Positions 8,565-17,546 of a stretch of 64,000 bases of DNA are shown in pieces. The notes beneath the pieces were generated by a model. It was not told the DNA's origin. It did not search any database and saw nothing but the letters and a program-made list of their open reading frames with translations. The stretch covers positions 682,001-746,000 of the forward strand of contig NZ_CP059162.1 in the NCBI RefSeq assembly GCF_013466605.1, written 5' to 3'. The stretch comes from Pseudomonas chlororaphis subsp. aurantiaca (GTDB taxonomy: Bacteria; Pseudomonadota; Gammaproteobacteria; Pseudomonadales; Pseudomonadaceae). The position numbers were made by a program, and so were the translations under genes. How positions within the stretch are numbered: position 1 is the first letter of the stretch; each line of letters begins with the position of its first letter.

Positions 8565-9476
8565 TCAGCCGGCGGCGAGCATCGGATGCCCGGCCGCCTG
8601 GGCCTCTTCGCGCAGCCACTGGAAAAACGCCCGTACCGGCGGATGCCGTTCACGCCCAGGCACGCACAAGGCGCTGTAGCCTGCGCCGTCGACATAGATC
8701 TGCGGGCGATACGGCACCAGCAAGCCGCTGGCCACGCTCTCCGACACCAGGATATTGCTGGCCAGCACCAGGCCCTGGCCGGCAATGGCCGCCTGCAGGG
8801 CGTAGTGTTCCTCGTCGTATTCGCGAAACACCGGGCGATCCTGCATCCAGCTTTCCTGCGCCTTGTCGCACCAGGCCTCCCAGCCATGGGCATAGAGCTT
8901 GGAGTTGTGCCAGCGCACGCTGATCAGTGTCGGCGTTTGCTCGCGGGCCTGGACCACCTGCTCCGGCGAGCCGTAGACCGCGAAGCACTCGTCGAACAGG
9001 CACAACCCATAGAGACTGGGGTAGTCGTCCAGGCTGTAGCGGATCACCAGGTCGACGCTCGCGTCCTGCTGCAGGTCGATGACCTCGCAGTTGGTGTCCA
9101 GGCGCAGGTTGATGTTCGGGTGCCGGGCATAAAAACGGCCCAGGCGCGGCACCAGCCACAACGCAGCGAAGGCCGGCGTGGTGGAGATCATCAGGTTCGC
9201 GCCGCTGCGTTGCGGACGCAGGCTGTCGACGCTCTGCGCCACTTCCAGCAAGGCGCCGTGCAGGCTGTGGAACAGGCGCTCGCCGCATTCGGTCAGGCGC
9301 ACCTGGCGTGGCAGGCGCTGGAACAGCGGCACGCCCAGCCAGCTTTCCAGGGAGCGGATCTGGTGGGAAATCGCCGTGGGCGTGACCGACAGTTCCTCGG
9401 CGGCGGCCTTGAAACTCAGGAGTCGGGACGCCGATTCGAAGGCGCGCAAAGCGGTCAGCGGCAGGTTGGCAAACAT
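8565..9476 (-). CDS. LysR family transcriptional regulator (GcvA-like)
   Basis: 303 residues. The N-terminal winged helix-turn-helix (LPLTALRAFESASRLLSFKAAAEELSV... TAISHQIRSLESWLGVPLF, residues ~5-55) is followed by a periplasmic-binding-like effector domain. The N-terminal sequence is of the GcvA/AmpR subgroup type. It is transcribed away from the azoreductase and SMR genes across a 143-base gap, the classic LysR arrangement, so control of azoR is the first hypothesis. The effector is unknown. Confidence 0.85.
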   Translation of the reverse strand: MFANLPLTALRAFESASRLLSFKAAAEELSVTPTAISHQIRSLESWLGVPLFQRLPRQVRLTECGERLFHSLHGALLEVAQSVDSLRPQRSGANLMISTTPAFAALWLVPRLGRFYARHPNINLRLDTNCEVIDLQQDASVDLVIRYSLDDYPSLYGLCLFDECFAVYGSPEQVVQAREQTPTLISVRWHNSKLYAHGWEAWCDKAQESWMQDRPVFREYDEEHYALQAAIAGQGLVLASNILVSESVASGLLVPYRPQIYVDGAGYSALCVPGRERHPPVRAFFQWLREEAQAAGHPMLAAG

Positions 9477-9619
9477 AAAGGGTCACCTTATGGATGAGAT
9501 GGATTCATCCTGATCAACTATTGCTCATTTGTTCCGGGGAGTCGGCATCAATAGCTTTACTCCTCGCCCAGGAAGGCTTTTTACGGTCTTCCAGAATGAT
9601 CCAGGATGAGGAATGACAG

Positions 9620-10258
9620 ATGAGCAGAATTCTAGCAGTACATGGCAGCCCCCGTGGCGAACGCTCCCATTCGCGGCGGCTGACGGAACGCTTTCTCCAG
9701 GCCTGGCTCGAGGCCCATCCCCAGGGCCAACTGACCCGTCGGGAAGTCGGCCGCGCTTCGCTGCCCCATGTCAGCGAGGCCTTCGTCGCCGCGGCGTTTT
9801 ATCCCGAGCCGCAGGCGCGGCCCTTGTCGATGCAGGCTGACCTGGCCCTGAGCGACGAGCTGGTGACGGAGTTGCTGGAGCATGAGCTGCTGGTGATCTC
9901 GGCGCCGATGTACAACTTCAGCGTGCCCAGCGGCCTCAAGGCCTGGGTCGACCAGATCGTGCGCCTGGGCCTGACCTTCAATACCGTCCAGGACAATGGC
10001 ATCGCCCAGTACGAGCCGCTGGTGCGGGGTAAGAAAGCGCTGATCGTCACCAGCCGCGGCGGCTTCGGCTTCGGCCCGGGTAGCGAGCTGGAAGCCATGA
10101 ACCACGCCGATCCGTGGTTGCGCACCGCGCTGGGCTTTATCGGGATCGAGGACGTCACGGTGGTCGCGGCCGAAGGCGAGGAGTCGGCCGAGCGCACGTT
10201 CCAGGTGTCCTGCGCCGAAGCCGAGCAACGCCTGCTGGCGCTGGCGCGGACCTTCTGA
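9620..10258 (+). CDS. azoR: FMN-dependent NADH-azoreductase
   Basis: 212 residues, flavodoxin-like fold. It has the N-terminal phosphate-binding loop [14 protein letters not shown], the segment [19 protein letters not shown] near residues 95-113 that is diagnostic of AzoR/acyl-carrier phosphodiesterase-type quinone reductases, and the [11 protein letters not shown] loop near residue 140. These enzymes reduce quinones and azo compounds with NADH in the cytoplasm. The gene is divergent from a LysR regulator and is followed after 9 bases by an SMR efflux gene, which suggests a small detoxification operon. Confidence 0.88.
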   Translation: MSRILAVHGSPRGERSHSRRLTERFLQAWLEAHPQGQLTRREVGRASLPHVSEAFVAAAFYPEPQARPLSMQADLALSDELVTELLEHELLVISAPMYNFSVPSGLKAWVDQIVRLGLTFNTVQDNGIAQYEPLVRGKKALIVTSRGGFGFGPGSELEAMNHADPWLRTALGFIGIEDVTVVAAEGEESAERTFQVSCAEAEQRLLALARTF

Positions 10259-10267
10259 GGAGGCGAC

Positions 10268-10573
10268 ATGGCCTGGCTGTTCTTGCTGATCGCCGCCGCC
10301 TTCGAAGTCACCTTCGCCATGGGTATGAAGTACGCCGAGGGCTTCACCCGGCTCTGGCCGTCGCTGCTGACGGTGGCCGCCGCGCTGGGCGGCATCTACT
10401 TCCTGACCCTGGCGATGCGTGAACTGCCGGTGAGCATCGCCTACCCGATCTGGACCGCCATCGGCTCCCTGGGCACGGTGTTCCTCGGTTTTGCCTTGCT
10501 GGGGGAGAGCCTGACGCTGGTCAAGCTGCTGTCGGTGGGGCTGATCGTGGCCGGGGTGGTGGGGCTGAAGTAG
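10268..10573 (+). CDS. SMR family efflux protein, SugE/Gdx-like
   Basis: 101 residues, four transmembrane helices. The essential membrane glutamate is in helix 1 (AAAFEVTFAMGMKYAEGF, E near residue 13). The helix 3 motif PVSIAYPIWTAIGSLGTVFLG carries the conserved Trp. The EV-x4-GxKY pattern is closer to SugE/Gdx guanidinium exporters than to EmrE multidrug exporters, but substrate choice is only inferred. It follows azoR by 9 bases with AGGAGG upstream of the start and is probably co-transcribed. Confidence 0.85.
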   Translation: MAWLFLLIAAAFEVTFAMGMKYAEGFTRLWPSLLTVAAALGGIYFLTLAMRELPVSIAYPIWTAIGSLGTVFLGFALLGESLTLVKLLSVGLIVAGVVGLK

Positions 10574-10710
10574 AAGGGGGATGGATCCCGGGGAATGTCA
10601 TACAGTGGTCGTGAAGCTGTCATCTTGGCTGTCGATGCTCTTGGCTGCTGTCTGCATCCAGCCTCGGGCGCCGCGGTCCCTGATACAAGTCCGATCACAA
10701 GGATGTTCCC

Positions 10711-11601
10711 ATGTCCCAAGAGCTTGCCACGCGCTACCCGCTGGTCCTGGTCCCCGGCATGCTGGGGTTTATCCGGCTGGTGCTGTACTCCTACTGGTTC
10801 GGCATCGAGTCGGCGTTGCGTCGCGGCGGGGCCACGGTGATTGCGGTGCAGGTTTCGCCGCTGCATAGCACCGAGGTGCGCGGCGAGCAGTTGCTGGAGC
10901 GGATCGAGGAGATCCGCCGCGAAACCGGCGCCGACAAGGTCAACCTGATCGGCCACAGCCAGGGGGCGCTCACCGCCCGCTATGCCGCGGCCAAGCGACC
11001 GGATTGGGTGGCCTCGGTGACCTCGGTGGCCGGGCCCAATCATGGCTCGGAGCTGGCCGACTACATCGAGCGCCACCATTCCATCGACACCCTGCGCGGG
11101 CGGGTGCTGAGTTTTATCCTGCGGGTGATTGCCGTGTTGATGTGCTGGCTGGACACCGGCTATCGCGGGCCGAAGCTGCCGGCGGATATCCACGCCTCGC
11201 ACCGCTCGCTGACCAGCGAGGGCGTGGCGCTGTTCAACCGCCAGTATCCCCAGGGGCTGCCGGAAACCTGGGGCGGGCAGGGGCCGGAAGAGGTCAACGG
11301 GGTGCGCTACTACTCCTGGTCCGGCACCTTGCAGCCGGGCAAGACCAATCGTGGGCGCAACCTGTTCGACGGCACCAATCGCAGTTGCCGGCTGTTCGCC
11401 AGGACCTTCGTCCGCGAAGCCGGGCAGTGCGATGGCATGGTCGGCCGCTACAGCTCGCACCTGGGCACGGTGATTGGCGACGATTACCCCCTGGACCACT
11501 TCGATATCGTCAACCAGTCGCTGGGGCTGGTGGGCCGGGGCGCCGAGCCGATCCGGCTGTTCGTCGAGCATGCGCAGCGGTTGAAGGCGGCGGGGGTGTG
11601 A
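10711..11601 (+). CDS. Family I triacylglycerol lipase, P. fragi-type
   Basis: 296 residues, alpha/beta hydrolase. The nucleophile elbow GHSQG is near residues 81-85. A segment QCDGMVGRYSSHLGTVIGDDYPLDHFD near residues 238-264 holds the catalytic Asp (DGMV) and His (DHFD) as in family I.1 lipases. ASVTSVAGPNHGSELADYI and FNRQYPQGLP also match that family. There is no signal peptide, as I recall for the P. fragi enzyme, and no lipase foldase gene nearby. Oddity: the N-terminal strand reads LVLVPGMLGF, so the His of the usual VHG oxyanion motif is replaced by Pro. Lipase activity is likely but not certain. Confidence 0.85.
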   Translation: MSQELATRYPLVLVPGMLGFIRLVLYSYWFGIESALRRGGATVIAVQVSPLHSTEVRGEQLLERIEEIRRETGADKVNLIGHSQGALTARYAAAKRPDWVASVTSVAGPNHGSELADYIERHHSIDTLRGRVLSFILRVIAVLMCWLDTGYRGPKLPADIHASHRSLTSEGVALFNRQYPQGLPETWGGQGPEEVNGVRYYSWSGTLQPGKTNRGRNLFDGTNRSCRLFARTFVREAGQCDGMVGRYSSHLGTVIGDDYPLDHFDIVNQSLGLVGRGAEPIRLFVEHAQRLKAAGV

Positions 11602-11619
11602 GGCTTGCGATAGCGCCGC

Positions 11620-12507
11620 TCAGGCAACGCTGACCTTGCGCCCCAGCACCGTGGTCCAGCGTTCCGACAGGATCACCCCGCCCAGGGTCAGCACTCCGCC
11701 CACCAGGTGATACAGCGCCAGCTGTTCATGCAGCACCACGGCGGCAATCAGCGCGGTAATCAGCGGCAGCAGGTTGAAGAACAGCGTGGTGCGGCTCGGC
11801 CCCAGGCGTACCACCGCCTGCATCCAGGCCAGCGGCGCGAGCATCGAGGCCAGCAGGCAGGCGTAGAGCACCAGGGGAATGTTGTGCAGGGTCAGGCCGG
11901 TTTTCGGCGAGGCCAAAAACAGCGGAAACAGCACCACCACGGCCACCAGCACCTGCAGGTACAGCAGTACCAGCGGCGGCAGGCGCAACTGCCATTTTTT
12001 CAGCAGGGTGCTGTAGATCGCGTAGGCCAGGGTGGCGATCAGCATCATCGCGTCGCCCAGGTTCACGCCGTGTTCCAGCAGCACGTCGAGGCTGCCGGAC
12101 GACACCACCACCAGCACCCCGGCAAACGACAGCACCGCACCGACCAGGGCGCCGGCCGTCAGGCGCTGGCCGAGGCTGGCGATCGCCATGGCCAGCGACA
12201 TCAGCGGCATCAGCGAAAGAATGATGCCCATGTTGGTGGCCGAGGTCAGTGTCGCGGCGAAGTAGGCGAGGCTCTGGTACACCGCCATGCCCAGCACGCC
12301 GAGGATGAAGATCTTGCCCAGGTTCGGGCGAATCACCGCCCAATGGGCGACCACCGCCTTGAGCATGAACGGCGTGAACAGCAGGCCGGCCAGCAGCCAG
12401 CGATAGAAACCGATCTCCGCGGGGAAGATCGCCCCGACCGCCAGCTTGTTGATGACGGTATTGCCGGCCCAGATAAAGACGGCCAGTAACGGATAGGCGT
12501 ATTGCAT
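11620..12507 (-). CDS. EamA/DMT family transporter
   Basis: 295 residues, about ten hydrophobic helices in two EamA repeats (residues ~5-135 and ~145-280). Opens with MQYAYPLLAVFIWAGNTVINKLA, a typical DMT helix 1. These inner-membrane proteins export metabolites, often amino acids or their analogues; the substrate is unknown. Divergent from the AraC-type gene at 12604 with a palindromic candidate operator between them. Confidence 0.87.
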   Translation of the reverse strand: MQYAYPLLAVFIWAGNTVINKLAVGAIFPAEIGFYRWLLAGLLFTPFMLKAVVAHWAVIRPNLGKIFILGVLGMAVYQSLAYFAATLTSATNMGIILSLMPLMSLAMAIASLGQRLTAGALVGAVLSFAGVLVVVSSGSLDVLLEHGVNLGDAMMLIATLAYAIYSTLLKKWQLRLPPLVLLYLQVLVAVVVLFPLFLASPKTGLTLHNIPLVLYACLLASMLAPLAWMQAVVRLGPSRTTLFFNLLPLITALIAAVVLHEQLALYHLVGGVLTLGGVILSERWTTVLGRKVSVA

Positions 12508-12546
12508 GAGGAAAACCAGAACGTTGATGAAGGGTGATTATCCATC

Positions 12547-12580
12547 TGTCTGGATCCAAGCCTATACTTCGATCCAGACA
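12547..12580. promoter_or_regulatory. Inverted repeat, candidate operator for the AraC-type regulator
   Basis: Perfect 10-base arms TGTCTGGATC (12547-12556) and GATCCAGACA (12571-12580) separated by 14 bases, centre to centre 24 bases. It lies in the 96-base gap between the divergent EamA transporter and AraC regulator genes. The placement suits a dimer site that controls one or both genes. Confidence 0.65.
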
Positions 12581-12603
12581 ATCCGCCCTTGAATCCGGAC
12601 AGC

Positions 12604-13392
12604 ATGAGCAAAAAACACATCGACCTGCTGCCTTTCAGCGGTCTGCCGGCCCCGGTGTACTTCCGCTACGCCGATTTCGACGCCCACAGCCATGCGCTGG
12701 AACATCGCCACCCCTGGGGCTGCCTGGAGTATTCGGCCCACGGCGTGATGCACATGGAGATCGCCGGCCAGCGCTTCATGTCGCCGCCGCAGTACGCCAT
12801 CTGGATTCCGCCAGGCACCGAGCACAGCTTCTACAGCCCACAGCCGATCGTGTACCGCGCCGTGTACCTGGCCCCGGAGCTGTGCCGGGTGCTGCCGCAG
12901 CAGGCCTGCACCCTGGCCATCAGCGACATTCTCAAGGCGATCCTCAAGGACTTCGCCGCGCGCGACGTACAGATCCCCGAGCAGGAAGCGGACAGCCGCC
13001 TGGCCCAGGTAATGCTCGATCAGTTGCAGCAGGCGCCGGTGCATGACGGTTACCTGCCTTATGCCAGTAGCCCGGCCTTGCTCGGTGTGCTGGAGGCATT
13101 GCAGGCCGCCCCGGGGGATAACCGCGCGCTGGCCGATTGGGCGCGGCAGATCCATGTCAGCGAACGCACCCTGGCCCGGCAATTCGTGCGCGAACTGGGC
13201 ATGAGTTTTGGCGAGTGGCGCCAGCGCCTGCGCTTCCTGGCGTCCATCGAGGCGCTGGACAGTGCGTGCAGTGTCCAGGAGGTGGCGTTCGACATGGGCT
13301 ACAGCACCGCCTCGGCGTTTATCGCGATGTTCCAGCGCCAGGCTGGCTGCACGCCCGAGCAGTACCGGCGCACCAGCCTACAGAACAGGTGA
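12604..13392 (+). CDS. AraC family regulator with cupin sensor domain
   Basis: 262 residues. An N-terminal cupin-like domain (HSHALEHRHPWGCLEY near residues 25-45, IWIPPGTEHSFYS near 70) is followed by a C-terminal AraC DNA-binding domain with two helix-turn-helix motifs (LADWARQIHVSERTLARQF; VQEVAFDMGYSTASAFIAMF ... CTPEQYRR). The ATG at 12604 is preferred to an upstream TTG at 12589. It is divergent from the EamA transporter, which it probably regulates through the inverted repeat between them. Confidence 0.88.
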   Translation: MSKKHIDLLPFSGLPAPVYFRYADFDAHSHALEHRHPWGCLEYSAHGVMHMEIAGQRFMSPPQYAIWIPPGTEHSFYSPQPIVYRAVYLAPELCRVLPQQACTLAISDILKAILKDFAARDVQIPEQEADSRLAQVMLDQLQQAPVHDGYLPYASSPALLGVLEALQAAPGDNRALADWARQIHVSERTLARQFVRELGMSFGEWRQRLRFLASIEALDSACSVQEVAFDMGYSTASAFIAMFQRQAGCTPEQYRRTSLQNR

Positions 13393-13463
13393 ACCTGTAA
13401 CAGGGTTTGTCTACACTGCGCTGGAGGCCGCGCCCGTCGGTGCGGTAACAAGGAGAAAACTCC

Positions 13464-13763
13464 ATGAAGATGCTGCGTATCCCTTTGTTGATGGTTGGTC
13501 TGTTGCTCTGTTCCCAAGGATTTGCCGCCACCGCCCAGCAGAACAAGATGACCACTTGCAACGCCGATGCCACCGCAAAAGCCCTCAAGGGCGATGAACG
13601 CAAAGCCTTTATGAGCACCTGCCTGAAAGCCACCCCGGCTGCCGCGGCAACCCCATCCACCCCGCAGGAACGGATGAAGACCTGCAACGCCGACGCCACC
13701 GCCAAAGCCCTCAAGGGCGATGAGCGCAAGACCTTCATGAGCACCTGCCTGAAGAAGCAATAA
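13464..13763 (+). CDS. PsiF repeat protein
   Basis: 99 residues. The signal peptide MKMLRIPLLMVGLLLCSQGFAA is followed by two PsiF repeats of about 33 residues (MTTCNADATAKALKGDERKA and MKTCNADATAKALKGDERKT), each with two cysteines that could form disulfides in the periplasm. The repeats are joined by an Ala/Pro/Thr linker. E. coli PsiF is phosphate-starvation inducible; its function is not known. AAGGAG lies 9 bases before the ATG. I looked for a Pho box upstream and found only a poor match. Confidence 0.9.
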   Translation: MKMLRIPLLMVGLLLCSQGFAATAQQNKMTTCNADATAKALKGDERKAFMSTCLKATPAAAATPSTPQERMKTCNADATAKALKGDERKTFMSTCLKKQ

Positions 13764-13936
13764 CTTTCTCCCACTCTGGCGCGAGCTTGTTCACGATCCG
13801 GTCGCGGCGGTTTGCCTGACACACCCTGTATCGTTGATCGCCAGCAAACCCGCGCCTGTCGGCCCCGGCGCCTCTCGCATCGTCAGTGCAACGCTGGCAG
13901 ACTGCCAATCCTTTCACGCTGTTTGTTTGAGGCTGT

Positions 13937-14947
13937 ATGCCAACGTTTTCTCAGCGTCATCTGTTGTTGTTCAGTTGGGTGATCATCTTCGGCGGCCTGT
14001 TGCTGGTAATACCATTGCGGCTGTTACCGAGCCTGCTGGCGGGCCTGCTGGTGTTCGAACTGGTCAACATGCTCACCCCGCAACTGCAACGGCTGATCGA
14101 AGGTCGGCGGGCGCGCTGGTTGGCGGTGGCCCTGCTCGGCACCCTGGTGGTCAGCGTGCTGACGCTGCTGTTCGCCGGCGCTATCAGCTTCCTGCTGCAC
14201 GAAGCGGAGAACCCGGGGGCTTCCCTGGACAAATTCATGACGGTGGTGGACAAGGCGCGCGGCCAGCTGCCGCCGTTCCTCGACTCCTATCTGCCGGCCA
14301 GCGCGGCGGAGTTCCAGGTGGCCATCGGCGCCTGGGCCAGCAAGCACTTGAGCGAGCTGCAACTGGTGGGCAAGGACGCGGCGCACATGTTCGTGACCTT
14401 GCTGATCGGCATGGTGCTGGGGGCGATCATCGCCTTGCAGCGCGTGCCTGACCTGACCAAACGCAAGCCGCTGGCGGCCGCGCTGTTCGACCGTCTGCAC
14501 CTGCTGGTCCAGGCCTTTCGCAACATCGTGTTCGCGCAGATCAAGATTTCCCTGCTCAACACCTTCTTCACCGGGATCTTCCTCGCGCTGATCCTGCCGA
14601 TGTTCGGCGTCAAACTGCCGCTGACCAAGACGCTGATCGTGCTGACCTTCCTGCTGGGGCTGTTGCCGGTGATCGGCAACCTGATCTCCAACACCCTGAT
14701 CACCATCGTCGGCATGTCGCTGTCGATCTGGGTGGCCGCGGCGGCGCTGGGCTACCTGATTTTTATCCACAAGCTGGAATACTTCCTCAACGCGCGGATC
14801 GTCGGCGGGCAGATCAGTGCCAAGTCCTGGGAGCTGCTGTTGGCGATGCTGGTGTTCGAGGCGGCGTTCGGCTTGCCGGGGGTAGTGGCCGGGCCGATCT
14901 ATTACGCCTACTTGAAGAGCGAATTGAAGCAGGCGGGGTTGGTTTGA
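13937..14947 (+). CDS. AI-2E family (PerM/YdiK-like) membrane permease
   Basis: 336 residues, multi-pass inner-membrane protein of the AI-2E transporter family. It has two N-terminal helices, a soluble loop region (residues ~90-150), and a C-terminal bundle with PLTKTLIVLTFLLGLLPVIGNLI and ELLLAMLVFEAAFGLPGVVAGPI, the family's conserved stretches. Despite the name most members are not shown to carry autoinducer-2; some are Na+/H+ antiporters or uncharacterised exporters. Single gene, closed off by a compact REP hairpin. Confidence 0.85.
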   Translation: MPTFSQRHLLLFSWVIIFGGLLLVIPLRLLPSLLAGLLVFELVNMLTPQLQRLIEGRRARWLAVALLGTLVVSVLTLLFAGAISFLLHEAENPGASLDKFMTVVDKARGQLPPFLDSYLPASAAEFQVAIGAWASKHLSELQLVGKDAAHMFVTLLIGMVLGAIIALQRVPDLTKRKPLAAALFDRLHLLVQAFRNIVFAQIKISLLNTFFTGIFLALILPMFGVKLPLTKTLIVLTFLLGLLPVIGNLISNTLITIVGMSLSIWVAAAALGYLIFIHKLEYFLNARIVGGQISAKSWELLLAMLVFEAAFGLPGVVAGPIYYAYLKSELKQAGLV

Positions 14948-14960
14948 GCTGACGCTATCC

Positions 14961-14990
14961 CTGTAGCCGCAGCCTGCGGCAGCGGCTACA
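14961..14990. repeat. Single REP palindrome (GTAGCCGC family)
   Basis: CTGTAGCCGCAGCCTGCGGC runs into AGCGGCTACAG, forming one compact hairpin between two convergent genes. It may also serve as a transcription end point. Confidence 0.7.
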
Positions 14991-15001
14991 GGGGAGGGCG
15001 T

Positions 15002-16267
15002 TTAGCCGTAGCGTTTCTTCGCTTCGATGGCCAGGCCGCTGCCGATGCTGCCGAAGATGTTGCCTTCGACGTGGCGTGCGTTGGGCAGCATGTCCGCGAC
15101 GCTCTGGCGCAGGGCCGGGATGCCGCTGGAGCCGCCGGTGAAGAACACCGTATCGACCTGGCCGACACCGACATTGGCATCGCCCAGCAGCTGCGTGACG
15201 CTGCCGCGGATGCGTTCCAGAAGGCTGTCGATGGACGACTCGAACAGCGCCCGGTTCAGGTCCACGCTCAGGCCGGCCTCGATGCGGTCCAGAGGCACCA
15301 CGCGGTTATCGGCGTGGGTCAGCTGGATCTTGGTCTCTTCCACTTCCATGGCCAGCCAGTGTCCGGCACGCTGCTCGATCAGCTTGAACAGGCGGTCGAT
15401 GCCGCCGGTGTCTTCGATGTCGTAGCGCATGCTGCCCAGGGCCAGTTGGGACTTCTGCGAATACACCGAGTTGATGGTGTGCCAGGTCGCCAGGTTCATG
15501 TGGGTGCTGGTGGGCATGTAGGCGCCGCTCTTCATCCGGCTGCCGTAGCCGAACAGCGGCATCAGGCCGGCCAGTGAAAGCTGCTTGTCGAAATCGGTCC
15601 CGCCGATGTGCACGCCGCCGGTGGCGAGGATGTCCTCGTGGCGGTTGTCCAGGCCACGGCGCTCGGGCGACAGGCGCACCAGGGAGAAGTCGGAAGTACC
15701 ACCGCCGATGTCGACGATCAGCACCAGCTCTTCGCGTTCGATGGTCGACTCGTAGTCGAAGGCCGCGGCAATCGGCTCGTACTGGAAGGAGACTTCCTTG
15801 AAGCCCAGCTTGCGCGCCACTTCCACCAGGGTGTCCTGGGCCTCCTGGTCGGCGGCGGCGTCGTCATCGACGAAAAACACCGGGCGGCCCAGCACCACTT
15901 CCTCGAACTCCCGGCCGGCGGCGGCTTCGGCGCGGCTCTTGAGCTGGCCGATGAACAGGCCCAGCAGGTCCTTGAACGGCATCGCCGTGCCCAGCACGCT
16001 GGTGTCGTGCTTGATCAGCTTGGAGCCCAGCAGGCTCTTCAGCGAGCGCATCAGCCGACCTTCGTAGCCTTCCAGGTACTCGTGCAGCGCCAGGCGGCCA
16101 TACACCGGACGGCGTTCTTCGATGTTGAAGAAGACCACCGACGGCAGGGTGATCTTGTCGTCTTCCAGTGCAATCAGCGTTTCCATGCCGGGGCGCAGCC
16201 AGCCGACCGTGGAGTTGGACGTGCCGAAGTCGATACCGCAGGCACGGGCCGCAGATGCGTTTTTCAT
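15002..16267 (-). CDS. yegD: Hsp70 family chaperone (YegD-like)
   Basis: 421 residues. Actin-like ATPase domain: phosphate 1 motif GIDFGTSNSTVGW at residues ~10-22, phosphate 2 motif LIVDIGGGTSDFSLV near residue 195, adenosine motif FFTGGSSGIPAL near residue 380. It lacks the full substrate-binding domain of DnaK, as in YegD. The ATG at 16267 gives MKNASAARACGIDFG; the frame upstream has no ribosome site. It is divergent from the J-protein gene cbpA, so a functional link is plausible but unproven. Symbol by family resemblance only. Confidence 0.82.
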   Translation of the reverse strand: MKNASAARACGIDFGTSNSTVGWLRPGMETLIALEDDKITLPSVVFFNIEERRPVYGRLALHEYLEGYEGRLMRSLKSLLGSKLIKHDTSVLGTAMPFKDLLGLFIGQLKSRAEAAAGREFEEVVLGRPVFFVDDDAAADQEAQDTLVEVARKLGFKEVSFQYEPIAAAFDYESTIEREELVLIVDIGGGTSDFSLVRLSPERRGLDNRHEDILATGGVHIGGTDFDKQLSLAGLMPLFGYGSRMKSGAYMPTSTHMNLATWHTINSVYSQKSQLALGSMRYDIEDTGGIDRLFKLIEQRAGHWLAMEVEETKIQLTHADNRVVPLDRIEAGLSVDLNRALFESSIDSLLERIRGSVTQLLGDANVGVGQVDTVFFTGGSSGIPALRQSVADMLPNARHVEGNIFGSIGSGLAIEAKKRYG

Positions 16268-16566
16268 GTCTTTCGAGTTCCGGTTGGAAAAAACGGCCGC
16301 GCAGTGTATGCCAGTCGTTCGCAGAATCGAAGGCCGACTATCCGCTAAATCGAAACCCGCAAGCCTTGAAAGACTATTCTTCACCCCAAACTTGCAGGCA
16401 TGGGCCGGGCAGCCATCGGGCGGTCGCAAGAACCGCCGCCAACTGCCGATAAACTTCTGCTGCGCCGCGTGAGTCACAGTATTGAGATCGATCAGCCTTG
16501 ACGCTGTTCAAGAGTGCATGCTGTACGTCCCGCCGCGCCACATTGATAACGGATGGTGATCCTTAG
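16268..16566. other. Divergent promoter region of yegD-like and cbpA genes
   Basis: 299 bases with no gene. Holds a sigma-32-like promoter aimed at cbpA (separate entry). No equally good promoter was found for the leftward Hsp70 gene. Confidence 0.6.
16365..16390 (+). promoter_or_regulatory. Sigma-32 (RpoH)-like promoter of cbpA
   Basis: CTTGAAA (16365-16371) and CCCCAAA (16384-16390) with a 12-base spacer match the heat-shock consensus CTTGAAA / CCCCATnT well. Transcription would start near 16400, leaving a leader of about 165 bases before the cbpA ATG, which is long. Heat-shock control of the CbpA/CbpM pair would make biological sense. Confidence 0.6.
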
Positions 16567-17505
16567 ATGGACTTCAAAGACTATTACAAGATTCTCGGGG
16601 TGGAGCCGACGGCGGACGACAAGGCGATCAAGGCCGCCTATCGCAAGCTGGCGCGCAAATACCACCCCGATGTCAGCAAGGAAAAAGACGCCGAAGCCAA
16701 GTTCAAGGATGCGTCGGAAGCCTATGAAGCGCTGAAAAGCGCGGACAAGCGGGCCGAATACGACGATCTGCGGCGTTATGGCCAGCACGGCCAGCCGTTC
16801 CAGGGCCCACCGGGCTGGAAAGGCCGCGCGGATGCGGGCGGCTTCGGTGATGGCGGGGATTTTTCGGACTTCTTCAGTTCGATCTTTGGCAACCGCGGGC
16901 CGGGTTTCGGCGGTGGACAATCGCGTAGCGCCGGGCGCAGGGGGCAAGACGTGGAAATGGAATTACCGATCTTCCTGGAAGAAACCCTGTCGGCCGAGTC
17001 GAAGAAAGTCAGCTTCAAGGTGCCGCAGTACAACGCCGCCGGCCAGCACGTCAGCAACACCAGCAAGAGCCTGAACGTGAAGATCCCGGCCGGTGTCGCC
17101 GACGGCGAGCGTATCCGCCTCAAGGGCCAGGGCGCGCCGGGTGTCGGCGGCGGGGCCAATGGCGACCTGTACCTGACCATTCGTTTCGCGCCCCATCCGA
17201 AGTTCGATATCGAGGGCGAGAATCTGATCATCACCTTGCCGCTGGCCCCCTGGGAGCTGGCGCTGGGGACCGAGGTCGCGGTGCCGACCCTGACCGGCAA
17301 GATCAACCTCAAGGTTCCGGCCGGCAGCCAGAACGGCCAGCGCATGCGCGCCAAGGGCCATGGCCTGCTGAACAAGGCCGGGCATCGCGGTTATCTGTTC
17401 GTGCAGCTCAAGGCAGTGATGCCCAAGGCTTCCGGCGACGACGTCAAGGCGTTGTGGCAGGAGCTGGCGAAGAAGGCCGCCTTCAACCCGCGGGAGCATT
17501 TCTGA
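16567..17505 (+). CDS. cbpA: DnaJ-class co-chaperone CbpA
   Basis: 312 residues. J domain at residues 4-70 with the HPD motif (KYHPDVSKE near residue 36), a Gly/Phe-rich linker (residues ~75-125: [21 protein letters not shown]) and two C-terminal beta-sandwich domains ([42 protein letters not shown]). No zinc-finger domain, so it is CbpA rather than DnaJ. It stimulates Hsp70 ATPase and can bind curved DNA. The modulator gene cbpM follows 41 bases later. Confidence 0.94.
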   Translation: MDFKDYYKILGVEPTADDKAIKAAYRKLARKYHPDVSKEKDAEAKFKDASEAYEALKSADKRAEYDDLRRYGQHGQPFQGPPGWKGRADAGGFGDGGDFSDFFSSIFGNRGPGFGGGQSRSAGRRGQDVEMELPIFLEETLSAESKKVSFKVPQYNAAGQHVSNTSKSLNVKIPAGVADGERIRLKGQGAPGVGGGANGDLYLTIRFAPHPKFDIEGENLIITLPLAPWELALGTEVAVPTLTGKINLKVPAGSQNGQRMRAKGHGLLNKAGHRGYLFVQLKAVMPKASGDDVKALWQELAKKAAFNPREHF

Positions 17506-17546
17506 TCTGCAACCCATTCTGATCTGGAACATAGGAGTCGCTGGCC

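Noticed and set aside
13385..13420. Pho box and ACAGGT-GA-ACCTGT palindrome upstream of psiF
   Set aside because: The CTGTAAC-like unit has no second unit at the needed 11-base spacing, and the palindrome includes the stop codon of the AraC-type gene, so neither is a supported operator.
13770..13860. Possible third REP-like unit after psiF
   Set aside because: Fragments such as GCGCGAGCTTGTTCACGATC resemble the GTAGGAGC family only loosely and the inverted partner is poor.
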